From positions 1 to 8,799 of the forward strand of contig CAZSGN010000108.1 of assembly GCA_964606415.1 (NCBI GenBank): 8,799 bases of DNA. Direction: 5' to 3'. Both the position numbers and the translations under genes were made by a program. Source of the stretch: CAZSGN01 sp964606415 (GTDB lineage: Bacteria > Bacteroidota > Bacteroidia > Bacteroidales > JBBRXJ01). The notes under the pieces were generated by a model. That model was given only the letters and a program-made list of their open reading frames with translations, had not been told where the DNA came from and searched no databases. This document shows positions 1-6,908 of this stretch, in pieces. Each line of letters begins with the position of its first letter. Within the stretch, counting starts at the first letter, position 1.

Positions 1-194
1 CTAATGACATCCTGCACATCTTTAAGCTTTAAATTATTTTCAGCCAATACTTCCAGTCGCTTATTCATTAACTCTGAATAATCTTTTATATCTCTTGTCG
101 TGTATTTCAATTCATCAATACCTGTAATTTCTGCTACATTTATCCAGACTTCAGGAACATACACCCCTTCGAGATCACAACAAACCATTTTCAT
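1..194 (-). CDS. thrH: ThrH, bifunctional phosphoserine phosphatase / homoserine phosphotransferase (N-terminal part, cut by window edge)
   Basis: A HAD-superfamily enzyme. The characterised Pseudomonas ThrH hydrolyses phosphoserine and can move its phosphate to homoserine, linking serine and threonine synthesis in the cytoplasm. About 64 residues are visible; the frame is open to the left edge, so the C-terminal two thirds are missing. The visible part closely resembles ThrH as I remember it: HAD motif I reads CCDLEGVYVPEVW, with the nucleophile Asp at residue 7, followed by TGIDELKYTTRDIKDYSELM and a KRLEVL...LKLKDVQDVI stretch. An in-frame ATG at 203 would add three residues. I prefer ATG 194 because it puts the nucleophile at position 7, as in the Pseudomonas protein. 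It lies 188 bp downstream of the purF-like stop on the same strand, separated by a weak hairpin and a possible promoter. Family assignment is firm; which of the two activities dominates here is not visible. Confidence 0.88.
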   Translation of the reverse strand, partial: MKMVCCDLEGVYVPEVWINVAEITGIDELKYTTRDIKDYSELMNKRLEVLAENNLKLKDVQDVI

Positions 195-222
195 TTTATC
201 CATAACACTCAATTTTGCCAGA

Positions 223-256
223 CTAAACTATTATTATCATTCAGCTATAACAAAAA
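223..256 (-). promoter_or_regulatory. Candidate thrH promoter (Bacteroidota -33/-7 type)
   Basis: On the minus strand TTTTTG (256-251) is followed after 20 bp by TAGTTTAG (230-223). The second element matches the Bacteroidota -7 form TAnnTTTG at all but one fixed position. Transcription would start near 216, giving a leader of about 15-25 nt before the thrH start. The region is AT-rich, so a chance match is possible. Confidence 0.3.
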
Positions 257-309
257 TTATTTATATCCCTGTCCCGACTGAATATACTCATAACCTAAAT
301 AAAACCTAA

Positions 310-329
310 ATTGAGCGATTTCGCTCAAT
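310..329 (-). terminator. Possible weak terminator hairpin after the purF-like gene
   Basis: A perfect 9-bp inverted repeat, ATTGAGCGA/TCGCTCAAT with 2 bp between the arms, realistically folds as a 7-8 bp stem with a 4-6 nt loop. It lies 54 bp past the purF-like stop on that gene's strand. On the minus strand it is followed by TTAGGTTTTATTT, T-rich but not an unbroken U tract. It may be an inefficient terminator or an RNA-processing hairpin between the purF-like gene and thrH. Confidence 0.45.
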
Positions 330-382
330 CGATTATGTAAAGCGCTTGTTCACAATGCTCCAACTGCTCATCTTAGTTAAAA

Positions 383-2287
383 TCAATACGCCCGGGTATT
401 TTTGCCTTCTACAAAATTGACAAAAGCCCTGTTGGAAACCCTATTTCCCCCCGGTGTAGGAAAGTCTCCCGTAAAATACCAGTCACCAGTATGTTGAGGG
501 CAAGCCAAATGAAGATTTTCAATAGTTTGATAAACAACCTTAACCTCAGCATTGATATCATTATTCCGCGAAAGCAATTCAGCAATTTTAGTTGATATCT
601 GCACCTGCGAAAAGGGTTCATAAATCATTTTCACATGATTAATGACTTTATCCCTGGATTTATTTTCATCCGCTTTAGCCAACTTATAAACTTTATTGAT
701 CACAGATTCTTTTCCTTGCTCTTTTAACAATTCAACGGCTGCTTTAAAAGCAATAAAATCCCCTTGTCTTGCCATATCAATTCCATAGCAATCCGGATAT
801 CTGATCTGAGGAGATGAAGATGCCACTACAATTCTTTTCGGGCCAAGACGATCCAATATTTTCAAAATACTTTTTTTAAGTGTTGTTCCTCGCACTATGG
901 AATCATCAATAATCACGAGATTATCGAGCCCCTTTCGAATGGTCCCGTAAGAAATATCATATACATGCGCCACTAAATCATCTCTCCCTTTATCTTCAGA
1001 TATAAAAGTTCTTAATTTAATATCCTTTAAAGTTGTTTTCTCGATCCTGGGTTTCCATTTAATAATCTCACGAATCTTCTTTGGGCTTAAATGTTCCCAT
1101 TCTTTCTCAATCGTTTTCATCTTTTGTTCCAAAAGATAATCTTCTACTCCCTGCACCATACCATAAAAAGCTGTTTCTGCCGTATTTGGAATATAAGAAA
1201 AAACAGTATTATTAATATCATAATTAATAGCCTTTAAAATTTGAGGAATAATCAGGTTTCCCAGTTTTTTCCGTTCTTCATAAATTTCAAAATCACTGCC
1301 TCTTGAAAAATAAATACGCTCAAAAGAACATGCTTTTCTTTGTTGCGGTGAACGTATGATTTCCTGGTTGATCTCTCCATTACGCTTCATTATCAACCCA
1401 TTTCCAGGTGGTAATTCATGAATCTGCTCCCCTGGAACATTCATGACAGTCTGGATAACAGGCCTTTCCGATGTAACCACAGCTACCTCATCATCCATAT
1501 AATAATAAACAGGCCTTATTCCCCATGGATCACGAATAACAAAAGCATCGCCATGCCCTACCATTCCGGAGATAGCATACCCGCCATCCCATCTCTTGCT
1601 GGAGTCCTGTAGTATTTTACCCACATCCAGATGTTCCCCGATTAATTCAGATATTTCTTTATTAGCATACCCTTTCTTTTTAAATTTATTAAAGAGTCGC
1701 TGATTCTCTGCATCTAAAAAATGGCCTATATTTTCAAGAATAGTAACCGTATCGGAAAAATCCTTGGGATGTTGCCCCAGTTCAATCAACTTTTCAAAAA
1801 TTTCATCAACATTCGTAAGATTAAAATTTCCGGCTAAAACAAGATTTCTCGTTCGCCAGTTATTTTCTCTCGTAACCGGATGTACATTACTTTTTTCATT
1901 TTTTCCAAATGTTCCGTAACGCAGATGTCCAAGATATAACTCCCCTGCAAAGGGCAGATTTTCCTTAACCCAGGGGATATCTTTCAAGAGATCCTTGTTT
2001 TTCCGGGCTTGCTTATCAAATTGCTTGTAAATTTTCCTGAAGATATCATTAATGGCTTGATTATCGACAGAACGTTGGCGATGTATATATTTATTACCAG
2101 AAGGCAGGGAGAACTTCAAGCTGGCAATACCTGCACCATCCTGACCGCGATTATGCTGCTTTTCCATCAGCAAATACATTTTTTCTAATCCATACCGCCA
2201 TGTCCCATATTTTATCTGGTAATACTCCAGCGGTTTTCTTAATCTCACCATGGCTATGCCACACTCATGCTTAATTGGATCGCTCAT
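383..2287 (-). CDS. Long-form PurF-like amidophosphoribosyltransferase (class II glutamine amidotransferase + phosphoribosyltransferase)
   Basis: A 634-residue cytoplasmic enzyme. PurF uses glutamine and PRPP to make phosphoribosylamine, the first step of purine synthesis. The glutaminase half shows Cys9 (HECGIAM, so an eight-residue propeptide would be removed to expose it), RGQDGAG at 47-53, GHLRYGT at 120-126, GNFNLTN at 153-159, SDT at 178-180 and RDPWGIRPV at 251-259. The phosphoribosyltransferase half shows PNTAET at 367-372, RTFI at 426-429, the PRPP loop VIIDDSIVRGTT at 458-469, and RYPDCYGIDM at 496-505. Classical PurF is about 470-505 residues. The extra length includes roughly 30 residues between RGQDG and GHLRYGT and about 30 before RTFI. 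The Bacillus-type CxxC Fe-S ligands near the C-terminus are absent. It overlaps the upstream SPOR gene by 17 bp. I recall such long forms in Bacteroidota beside a normal purF, so this may be a paralogue with a changed role and I give no symbol. Confidence 0.85.
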   Translation of the reverse strand: MSDPIKHECGIAMVRLRKPLEYYQIKYGTWRYGLEKMYLLMEKQHNRGQDGAGIASLKFSLPSGNKYIHRQRSVDNQAINDIFRKIYKQFDKQARKNKDLLKDIPWVKENLPFAGELYLGHLRYGTFGKNEKSNVHPVTRENNWRTRNLVLAGNFNLTNVDEIFEKLIELGQHPKDFSDTVTILENIGHFLDAENQRLFNKFKKKGYANKEISELIGEHLDVGKILQDSSKRWDGGYAISGMVGHGDAFVIRDPWGIRPVYYYMDDEVAVVTSERPVIQTVMNVPGEQIHELPPGNGLIMKRNGEINQEIIRSPQQRKACSFERIYFSRGSDFEIYEERKKLGNLIIPQILKAINYDINNTVFSYIPNTAETAFYGMVQGVEDYLLEQKMKTIEKEWEHLSPKKIREIIKWKPRIEKTTLKDIKLRTFISEDKGRDDLVAHVYDISYGTIRKGLDNLVIIDDSIVRGTTLKKSILKILDRLGPKRIVVASSSPQIRYPDCYGIDMARQGDFIAFKAAVELLKEQGKESVINKVYKLAKADENKSRDKVINHVKMIYEPFSQVQISTKIAELLSRNNDINAEVKVVYQTIENLHLACPQHTGDWYFTGDFPTPGGNRVSNRAFVNFVEGKNTRAY

Positions 2288-2747
2288 GCCTGTTCTCTGA
2301 ATTGAGTTTAGGATATTGAATCATTGTTCTTCTGGGAAAAGCCCCGGGAAAGTCCTTTTTTATCTCCTTTAAATGAAGTATCAACTGATGTCTGGATTTA
2401 AAATCTCCAACATAGACTTTATAATAAGGATCTGTATAAATAACATAAACAGGAAGATTTTCGCCAAACGTTCTGTAAAATTTTGCCTTAGCTTCATTAG
2501 CCTTTTCCCGAGAATCTGGAGTAAGTCCCGAGAAGATGCGGATACGATAACCTGGGATGTTTTTTGATTGGCAATTTATCCGATTAAATTTATTCATTAA
2601 TTCAGTTATTGTTTCATCCTGATTAATAAAAACAGAAGAATCCGGATGAGAAAAACGGTCGAGCAACCGTATCTGGCAATCCTTCTGTGCACCGGCTTGT
2701 ATTGCACACAGTGAAAAAACAAAGAGGAAAGATACAATCAATCTCAT
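2271..2747 (-). CDS. Exported SPOR-domain protein
   Basis: SPOR domains bind septal, denuded peptidoglycan, so this is probably a periplasmic wall-associated protein. From ATG 2747 it has 158 residues. A signal peptide (MRLIVSFLFVFSLCAIQAGA, then QKD) is followed by a polar linker and one SPOR-like domain at about residues 66-141. That domain begins GYRIRIFSGL, has a helix rich in A/K/E (REKANEAKAKF), a strand VYVIYTDPYYKVYVGDF, and ends with a helix and FPRRTMIQ. The frame is open further upstream to a TTG at 2777, with another ATG at 2765. I chose 2747 because it gives a clean signal peptide and because a possible -7 element covers the TTG. The last residues (HERSN) are encoded inside the start of the purF-like gene, a 17-bp overlap suggesting coupled translation. 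The SPOR call rests on pattern only; its partner is unknown. Confidence 0.75.
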   Translation of the reverse strand: MRLIVSFLFVFSLCAIQAGAQKDCQIRLLDRFSHPDSSVFINQDETITELMNKFNRINCQSKNIPGYRIRIFSGLTPDSREKANEAKAKFYRTFGENLPVYVIYTDPYYKVYVGDFKSRHQLILHLKEIKKDFPGAFPRRTMIQYPKLNSENRHERSN

Positions 2748-2774
2748 ATTAATCAAATATTGCATAACATTTGG

Positions 2775-2782
2775 CAAAGTAA
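2775..2782 (-). promoter_or_regulatory. Possible -7 element for the SPOR gene
   Basis: On the minus strand TTACTTTG differs from TAnnTTTG at one fixed position. It lies 28 bp before ATG 2747 and would give a leader of about 20 nt. No convincing -33 TTG is seen at the expected spacing, so this is a weak call. If real, it rules out the TTG at 2777 as a start codon. The rest of the 2778-2878 spacer is AT-rich and shows no clear terminator for the LEA-type lipoprotein gene. Confidence 0.25.
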
Positions 2783-2878
2783 ATAAAAATATTTACAGTT
2801 TGTTCCCGGCTTCACAATAATCAATTAAGCTTTTTTTAACAATAACGGGAAAATCATTATAAAACAACAAAAAGCCTA

Positions 2879-3346
2879 TTATCGCGCTTCCCTGTCAAGG
2901 TGAAAAGTAAAATTCTCTTTCACATCAACACGTTTCCTGATTAAAAAAGACCTGGCATCCACGTATCCCCGCAATTTAAGCTTTATTTTTTTGGTTGAGT
3001 ATAATTTCAATAACGATAATCCCCCGGACATCAAATCAGGCATAGCCAGACTCAGGTCAAACTTATGATATTCCTCTGACTTCCCGGGAACTCTGATCTT
3101 ATCATTGTCTTGCTTAACAACTCCCAAACTGTCATTTCCGGAAACAACATAAATATTAATGTCAGTAATCCGAAAAGCAAACCCATTGGGATTGCTAATA
3201 GGAACCCGCATGGTAGCCCGAATCATTTTATTATCCATCCCTAAAAACCGAACATCACGGACATCACCAATCTCTATCGTTTTTACTTTACAAGATGTTG
3301 CCCATGTCAATGTTGTAAGCAAAAAAAATAATGCCCATTTTCTCAT
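2879..3346 (-). CDS. LEA type 2 (LEA14/WHy-like) family lipoprotein
   Basis: A 155-residue envelope protein. Residues 1-18 are a short hydrophobic signal ending ATS-Cys19, an acceptable but not ideal lipobox (Ala rather than Leu at -3). The mature protein therefore probably carries a lipid on Cys19. The following residues are KVKTIE, without the acidic pair after a Lys or Gln that marks surface-exported lipoproteins in this phylum, so I expect it to face the periplasm. The body fits the LEA_2 fold: alternating beta strands around the family motif SNPNGFAFRITDINIYV at 51-67, then LGVV and IRVPGKSEE, a middle strand FDLSLAM, and a C-terminal KLRGYVDARSFLIRKRVDV. Plant relatives are linked to desiccation, but the role of the bacterial lipoproteins is not established. 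It is followed after 131 bp by the SPOR gene and is divergent from the TPR gene. Confidence 0.75.
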   Translation of the reverse strand: MRKWALFFLLTTLTWATSCKVKTIEIGDVRDVRFLGMDNKMIRATMRVPISNPNGFAFRITDINIYVVSGNDSLGVVKQDNDKIRVPGKSEEYHKFDLSLAMPDLMSGGLSLLKLYSTKKIKLKLRGYVDARSFLIRKRVDVKENFTFHLDREAR

Positions 3347-3658
3347 TGTAGCTTCAAATTATATTTACTAAAAAACAGTGTTAGAACGACCCTGTCGTTA
3401 CCAGCCAAAATTAACATGCCTGTAAAGATAATTATTTTTATACGCTTCACTGCCAGCAACGAATTTTTGTTTGCTCTTAAAAAATTTAAGATATTAACAA
3501 TCACTTAATCACTCAACATTATATCAAACCTAAATAAAAAATTGAAGAATAAAGATAGAGAGGATAAATAATTTTTATATTTTTAAGCAAATTTTATAAT
3601 TACAATGATTATTTTTATTACTTTCGGTTAAAACCCTAATCATAAGCTTTTTTCAGAT
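3347..3658. other. Divergent AT-rich intergenic region (312 bp)
   Basis: This region separates the minus-strand lipoprotein gene from the plus-strand TPR gene and must hold promoters for both. I find no supportable coding frame or RNA gene. Visible elements are a small perfect hairpin at 3385-3399 (AACGAC, CCT, GTCGTT), 39-53 bp before the lipoprotein start and so possibly in its leader, and TACTTTCG at 3619-3626. The latter is one fixed position away from TAnnTTTG and 32 bp before the TPR gene start, making it a plausible -7 for that gene, but no TTG is seen at -33. AACCTAAAT at 3527-3535 also occurs twice in the 292-311 spacer, probably by chance. Confidence 0.6.
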
Positions 3659-4705
3659 ATGAAAACACGACACCTGTTCATTTTTCTTTTAGCCTTCTCA
3701 TTCAGCGCAAATCAGCTATTGGCTCAGGAAATAAGTAAATCCAAAAAGAAAGAATCAAAAGCTTCCTTTAACATGGGCGTTTCCAATATCGAAAATGATA
3801 ACATGGAAATGGCTATTACCAATTTTTCGAAATCCGCTGAACTTAATCCTAATAATGGCCTTGCCTATCTTGAAAGAGGCAAAATTTACATTTTAAAAGA
3901 TCAATTAAATGATGCATTTGGCGATATTAATAAAGCCTTATCCATCGATAAAAGTCATGGTGAAGCATACTTTTGCCGCGGGTATATCCGGTTTCTCAAA
4001 GAAAATTATTCAGAAGCGCTTCAAGACATGAGTCAAGCTATTCAGAATCAATACAATGAACCGGAAGTTTATTATTTCAGGGGATTGGTCCGGTTTAAGC
4101 TACAGGATTTCTCTAATGCTATTCTTGATTTCTCGCAAGCCATTGATAAAAAATATGACTTCTCGTATGCCTATCACGAACGAGCCAGTGCTAAACGAAA
4201 TATGAATGACTACAAGGGTGCCATTAATGATTATAATCAAGCGCTCAACTACGACCCTGAAATTTATGTTGCCTATGAAAACAGGGGCAGTGTTAAGAAA
4301 AAAACCGGGAATTTCAAGGGAGCTATTGATGATTACACCAAAGCTATTGAGTTAAAAGATGATTACATGAAAGGATTCAACAACCGTGGAGCAGCCAAGT
4401 ACCTTCTTCAAAATTACGAAGAAGCACTCGCTGATTTTGAAAATGCAAAAAAACAAGACGAAGACTACTCCTTGGTTTACAATAATCTTGGCATTGCTAA
4501 GGCAAAGTTAGAAGAATACGATGAGGCCATTGAAGATCTAAATGCCGCGATTGAACTAGATGAAGAATTCGGAAAAGCCTATCTAAACCGGGGAATGGTT
4601 AAAGAACTTTCCGGTGATGTAGAAGGAGCCTGTGAAGACTGGCAAAAGGCATTAGAATACAATATCACTGAAGCTGAAACATACCTTAAAGACTGCGAAG
4701 AATAA
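3659..4705 (+). CDS. Secreted nine-TPR protein
   Basis: A 348-residue protein made almost wholly of tetratricopeptide repeats, which form a superhelical scaffold for protein binding. A Sec signal peptide (MKTRHLFIFLLAFSFSANQLLA, cleavage probably before Gln23) and a short basic linker (SKSKKKESK) precede nine repeats in exact 34-residue register: 33-66, 67-100, 101-134, 135-168, 169-202, 203-236, 237-270, 271-304 and 305-338. A ten-residue cap (AETYLKDCEE) closes the array. Repeats 2-9 keep the A/G-Y/F...RG...Y..A..D...A pattern (for example YENRG, GAIDDYTKAIEL). There is no lipobox, so it is most likely periplasmic or otherwise exported. The next gene, PorE-like, starts 14 bp after its stop, so the two are almost certainly co-transcribed. 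A physical partnership with that protein is my inference. No enzymatic domain is seen. Confidence 0.85.
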   Translation: MKTRHLFIFLLAFSFSANQLLAQEISKSKKKESKASFNMGVSNIENDNMEMAITNFSKSAELNPNNGLAYLERGKIYILKDQLNDAFGDINKALSIDKSHGEAYFCRGYIRFLKENYSEALQDMSQAIQNQYNEPEVYYFRGLVRFKLQDFSNAILDFSQAIDKKYDFSYAYHERASAKRNMNDYKGAINDYNQALNYDPEIYVAYENRGSVKKKTGNFKGAIDDYTKAIELKDDYMKGFNNRGAAKYLLQNYEEALADFENAKKQDEDYSLVYNNLGIAKAKLEEYDEAIEDLNAAIELDEEFGKAYLNRGMVKELSGDVEGACEDWQKALEYNITEAETYLKDCEE

Positions 4706-4719
4706 AACCCTTATTGATC

Positions 4720-6819
4720 ATGAACAACCAAAAAAGAAATATTATCATTATCCTTCTTTCCTGTATATTTTTTACATCAGCAATTGCTCAGGAAAATCCT
4801 AAGATCAAAAGATCTGAATTTAAAAGTAGTGATAAAGGATTCAAAGATGCCTGGCAAAATATCAAAGATGGCGATGATTATTATAAAGCCGGGGAAGGAA
4901 CATACAGGCTGGCACTTGAAAAATATTGGTCGGCTTATGAATACAATGATGCTAATGCCGCTTTAAACTATAAAATCGGGGTTTGCTACTTATTTACAGG
5001 CAAAAACAGGGTGGAAGCTCTCAATTTTTTGCAAAAAGCAGAAGAAATAGATTCATACATTGCCAATGATATCAATTATTTGCTTGGAAGAGCGCATCAC
5101 CTGAATCTTAATTTTGATGAAGCAATTAAAGAATACAATAATTACAAAAATTCGCTGACAGAAATATACAGTTCCCGGGATATTGAAAAAAAACAACTGA
5201 ATGAAAAAGTTGAAAAACGTGTCACAGAATGTAAATATGGCAAAGAACTTATTAAAAATCCCAAAAGAATTATCCTGCGAAATCTTGGTGAAAATATCAA
5301 TTCGGCTTTTGATGATTATGATTGTGTTTTTTACCCCGACTACAAAAAGATGTTTTTCACATCCAGACGAAGTAATACAACCAAAGAAGAACGATTTGAA
5401 GGTGATAATAAATTTAAAGAAGATATTTACCTGGCAGAATTTAAAAATAATAAATGGCAGCTTGCAAGCCACCCCGGAAAACCTCTTAACACCAAGCACA
5501 ATGACAGGGCTGTTGCACTCACCAATAATGCTCAAAAACTTTACATATATAGAGGCAATGAAAACAATGGCGACATCATGGTGAGCAAGATTAAAGAAGG
5601 AGAATGGCAAAATACTAAAAATATAGACTCAAAACTAAAATCCAAATACTGGGAAACAACAATGGCACTCAGTAAAGATGGCAACACTTTTTACTTTATC
5701 TCCAACATGGAAGAAAACAGCATTGGGGGTAAAGATATTTTCTATAGCGAAAAAGATGGAAAAGGACGCTGGCAGGAACCAAAAAACCTGAGTGCGAAGG
5801 TCAATTCACCATACGACGAGGAAGGCCTGGCTTTTGATGAAGAAGAAGACACCTTATATTTCAGTTCTAAAGGACATAATTCCATGGGAGGATACGATAT
5901 CTTTAAAACATGGAAAGAACCCTCCGGTCGCTGGGCAGAACCGGTTAATTTAGGTTATCCCGTCAATACACCTGAAGATGAGATTTTTTATAAACCATCT
6001 CAAAATCCAAAACAGTATTACTATAGTGCAGTGCGGGACATGGGACATGGTGGCTTTGATATGTATAAAATCATTTACCTCGGTGCAGAAAAAGAAATGT
6101 TGCTGGCAACAGAAGACGACACCCTGGCCTGGTCTGTTAAACCAAAACCGGAATTATTTTATCGCAAGCCTGATAAAATGATTATTGACACCTCCCTCTA
6201 CCTAACAGGAAAAGTCACTGATGCAAACACATCCGAGCCAATCAAAGCCAAACTTGAATTAATTAACATGGAAGAAAGTCAGGTTGACGCTAAAACTGTT
6301 ACCGATGAAGACGGAAAATACAAAATTAAATTACCTGACAACAGGAAAAAATTTGGTGTTGAAGTCAACTCAACTGGCTACATGTTTTATACAGAAACAA
6401 TCAATCTGTCGGACAATCAATTTACCAATGATATAGCCAAGCGCAATTTCGAACTTGAAAAAGTTGAAGTGGGAGCAAAAATGGTGCTTAAAAACATTTA
6501 CTTTTCTACTGGCAAAGCAACGCTTAAACCTGAGTCCTACGAGGAACTAAACCGCGTTGTAAAATTCCTCGAAAATAATCCTTCAGTAGAGATTGAAGTA
6601 TCCGGACATACTGATAATGTAGGTTCTTACCGCTACAATAAAAAATTATCCAAAGACAGGGCGAAAAGTGTTGTTGAATATCTCGAAAGTCATGATATCG
6701 ATAAACGCCGACTAAACTATGAAGGATATGCATTTGACCAACCCATAGAAACCAATGAGACTGAAGAAGGACGAGCTAAAAATCGGCGGGTTGAATTCAA
6801 AATATTGAGCACAAAATAA
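4720..6819 (+). CDS. PorE-like envelope protein: TPR + PD40 beta-propeller + carboxypeptidase-regulatory-like + OmpA domain
   Basis: A 699-residue protein that probably links an outer-membrane or periplasmic complex to peptidoglycan. From ATG 4720 it has a signal sequence (residues 1-23, ending SAIA before QEN), a TPR-like helical region (about 45-145), five PD40/WD40-like propeller segments between about 199 and 450 with recurrent GGxDIF and NLGxxVNTPxDE motifs, a carboxypeptidase-regulatory/CNA-B-like sandwich (about 495-565, TGKVTDANTSEPI...DEDGKYKIKLP), and a C-terminal OmpA domain (about 590-697). The OmpA part has GHTDNVGS with Asp632 and the NxxLSxxRAxxVxxxL motif with Arg647, in the 15-residue spacing needed to grip diaminopimelate. 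Domain order and length match type IX secretion PorE (about 670 residues in Porphyromonas), but many Bacteroidota carry several such proteins, so I do not give the symbol. The frame extends upstream to TTG 4714; ATG 4720 is the better start. A strong terminator follows. Confidence 0.85.
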   Translation: MNNQKRNIIIILLSCIFFTSAIAQENPKIKRSEFKSSDKGFKDAWQNIKDGDDYYKAGEGTYRLALEKYWSAYEYNDANAALNYKIGVCYLFTGKNRVEALNFLQKAEEIDSYIANDINYLLGRAHHLNLNFDEAIKEYNNYKNSLTEIYSSRDIEKKQLNEKVEKRVTECKYGKELIKNPKRIILRNLGENINSAFDDYDCVFYPDYKKMFFTSRRSNTTKEERFEGDNKFKEDIYLAEFKNNKWQLASHPGKPLNTKHNDRAVALTNNAQKLYIYRGNENNGDIMVSKIKEGEWQNTKNIDSKLKSKYWETTMALSKDGNTFYFISNMEENSIGGKDIFYSEKDGKGRWQEPKNLSAKVNSPYDEEGLAFDEEEDTLYFSSKGHNSMGGYDIFKTWKEPSGRWAEPVNLGYPVNTPEDEIFYKPSQNPKQYYYSAVRDMGHGGFDMYKIIYLGAEKEMLLATEDDTLAWSVKPKPELFYRKPDKMIIDTSLYLTGKVTDANTSEPIKAKLELINMEESQVDAKTVTDEDGKYKIKLPDNRKKFGVEVNSTGYMFYTETINLSDNQFTNDIAKRNFELEKVEVGAKMVLKNIYFSTGKATLKPESYEELNRVVKFLENNPSVEIEVSGHTDNVGSYRYNKKLSKDRAKSVVEYLESHDIDKRRLNYEGYAFDQPIETNETEEGRAKNRRVEFKILSTK

Positions 6820-6828
6820 TCTTTCTTT

Positions 6829-6863
6829 AAAAAAGCACTCCAATTTTTAGGGAGTGCTTTTTT
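6829..6863 (+). terminator. Intrinsic terminator after the PorE-like gene
   Basis: A perfect 13-bp stem (AAAAAAGCACTCC paired with GGAGTGCTTTTTT) with a 9-nt loop begins 10 bp after the stop codon and runs into a further T-rich stretch to 6878. It should end the TPR/PorE-like transcript. Because the stem is flanked by A and T tracts it could work in both directions, but no converging gene is present. Confidence 0.92.
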
Positions 6864-6872
6864 CTTTTTTCT

Positions 6873-6880
6873 TATTTTTG
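6873..6880 (+). promoter_or_regulatory. Candidate -7 element of the gcvT-comB promoter
   Basis: TATTTTTG matches the Bacteroidota -7 consensus TAnnTTTG at every fixed position. It starts 10 bp past the terminator stem and 36 bp before the gcvT ATG, so transcription would begin near 6887 with a leader of about 20 nt. The leader contains AAAAGG at 6894-6899, a weak ribosome-binding-like stretch. The expected -33 position lies inside the terminator and shows only a T-rich stretch without TTG. Confidence 0.5.
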
Positions 6881-6908
6881 CCTTTTTAAAAAGAAAAGGC
6901 AAAAATTT

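Noticed and set aside
100..309. 69-codon plus-strand frame over the thrH start
   Set aside because: It is antisense to thrH, whose minus-strand frame shows a recognisable HAD motif. The translated product has no family features.
292..311. AACCTAAAT direct repeat (two copies here, a third at 3527-3535) as a mobile or regulatory repeat
   Set aside because: It is short, low in complexity and in AT-rich spacers, and no further structure surrounds the copies. Chance is the simplest explanation.
1418..1612. Plus-strand small frame inside the PurF-like gene
   Set aside because: It is antisense to conserved glutaminase motifs and has no upstream signals or coding character.
5201..5584. 127-codon plus-strand frame in another phase
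   Set aside because: It is a shadow of the PorE-like gene, whose own frame carries clear propeller motifs across the same bases.
5053..5610. Long open frame on the minus strand, 185 codons
   Set aside because: It lies wholly inside the PorE-like gene, antisense to it. The product is a low-complexity Phe/Ile-rich string, as expected from the reverse of Lys/Asn/Glu-rich codons, and matches no family.
6887..6908. Glycine riboswitch in front of gcvT
   Set aside because: The space between the terminator and the start codon is far too short for a glycine aptamer, and no matching fold is seen.
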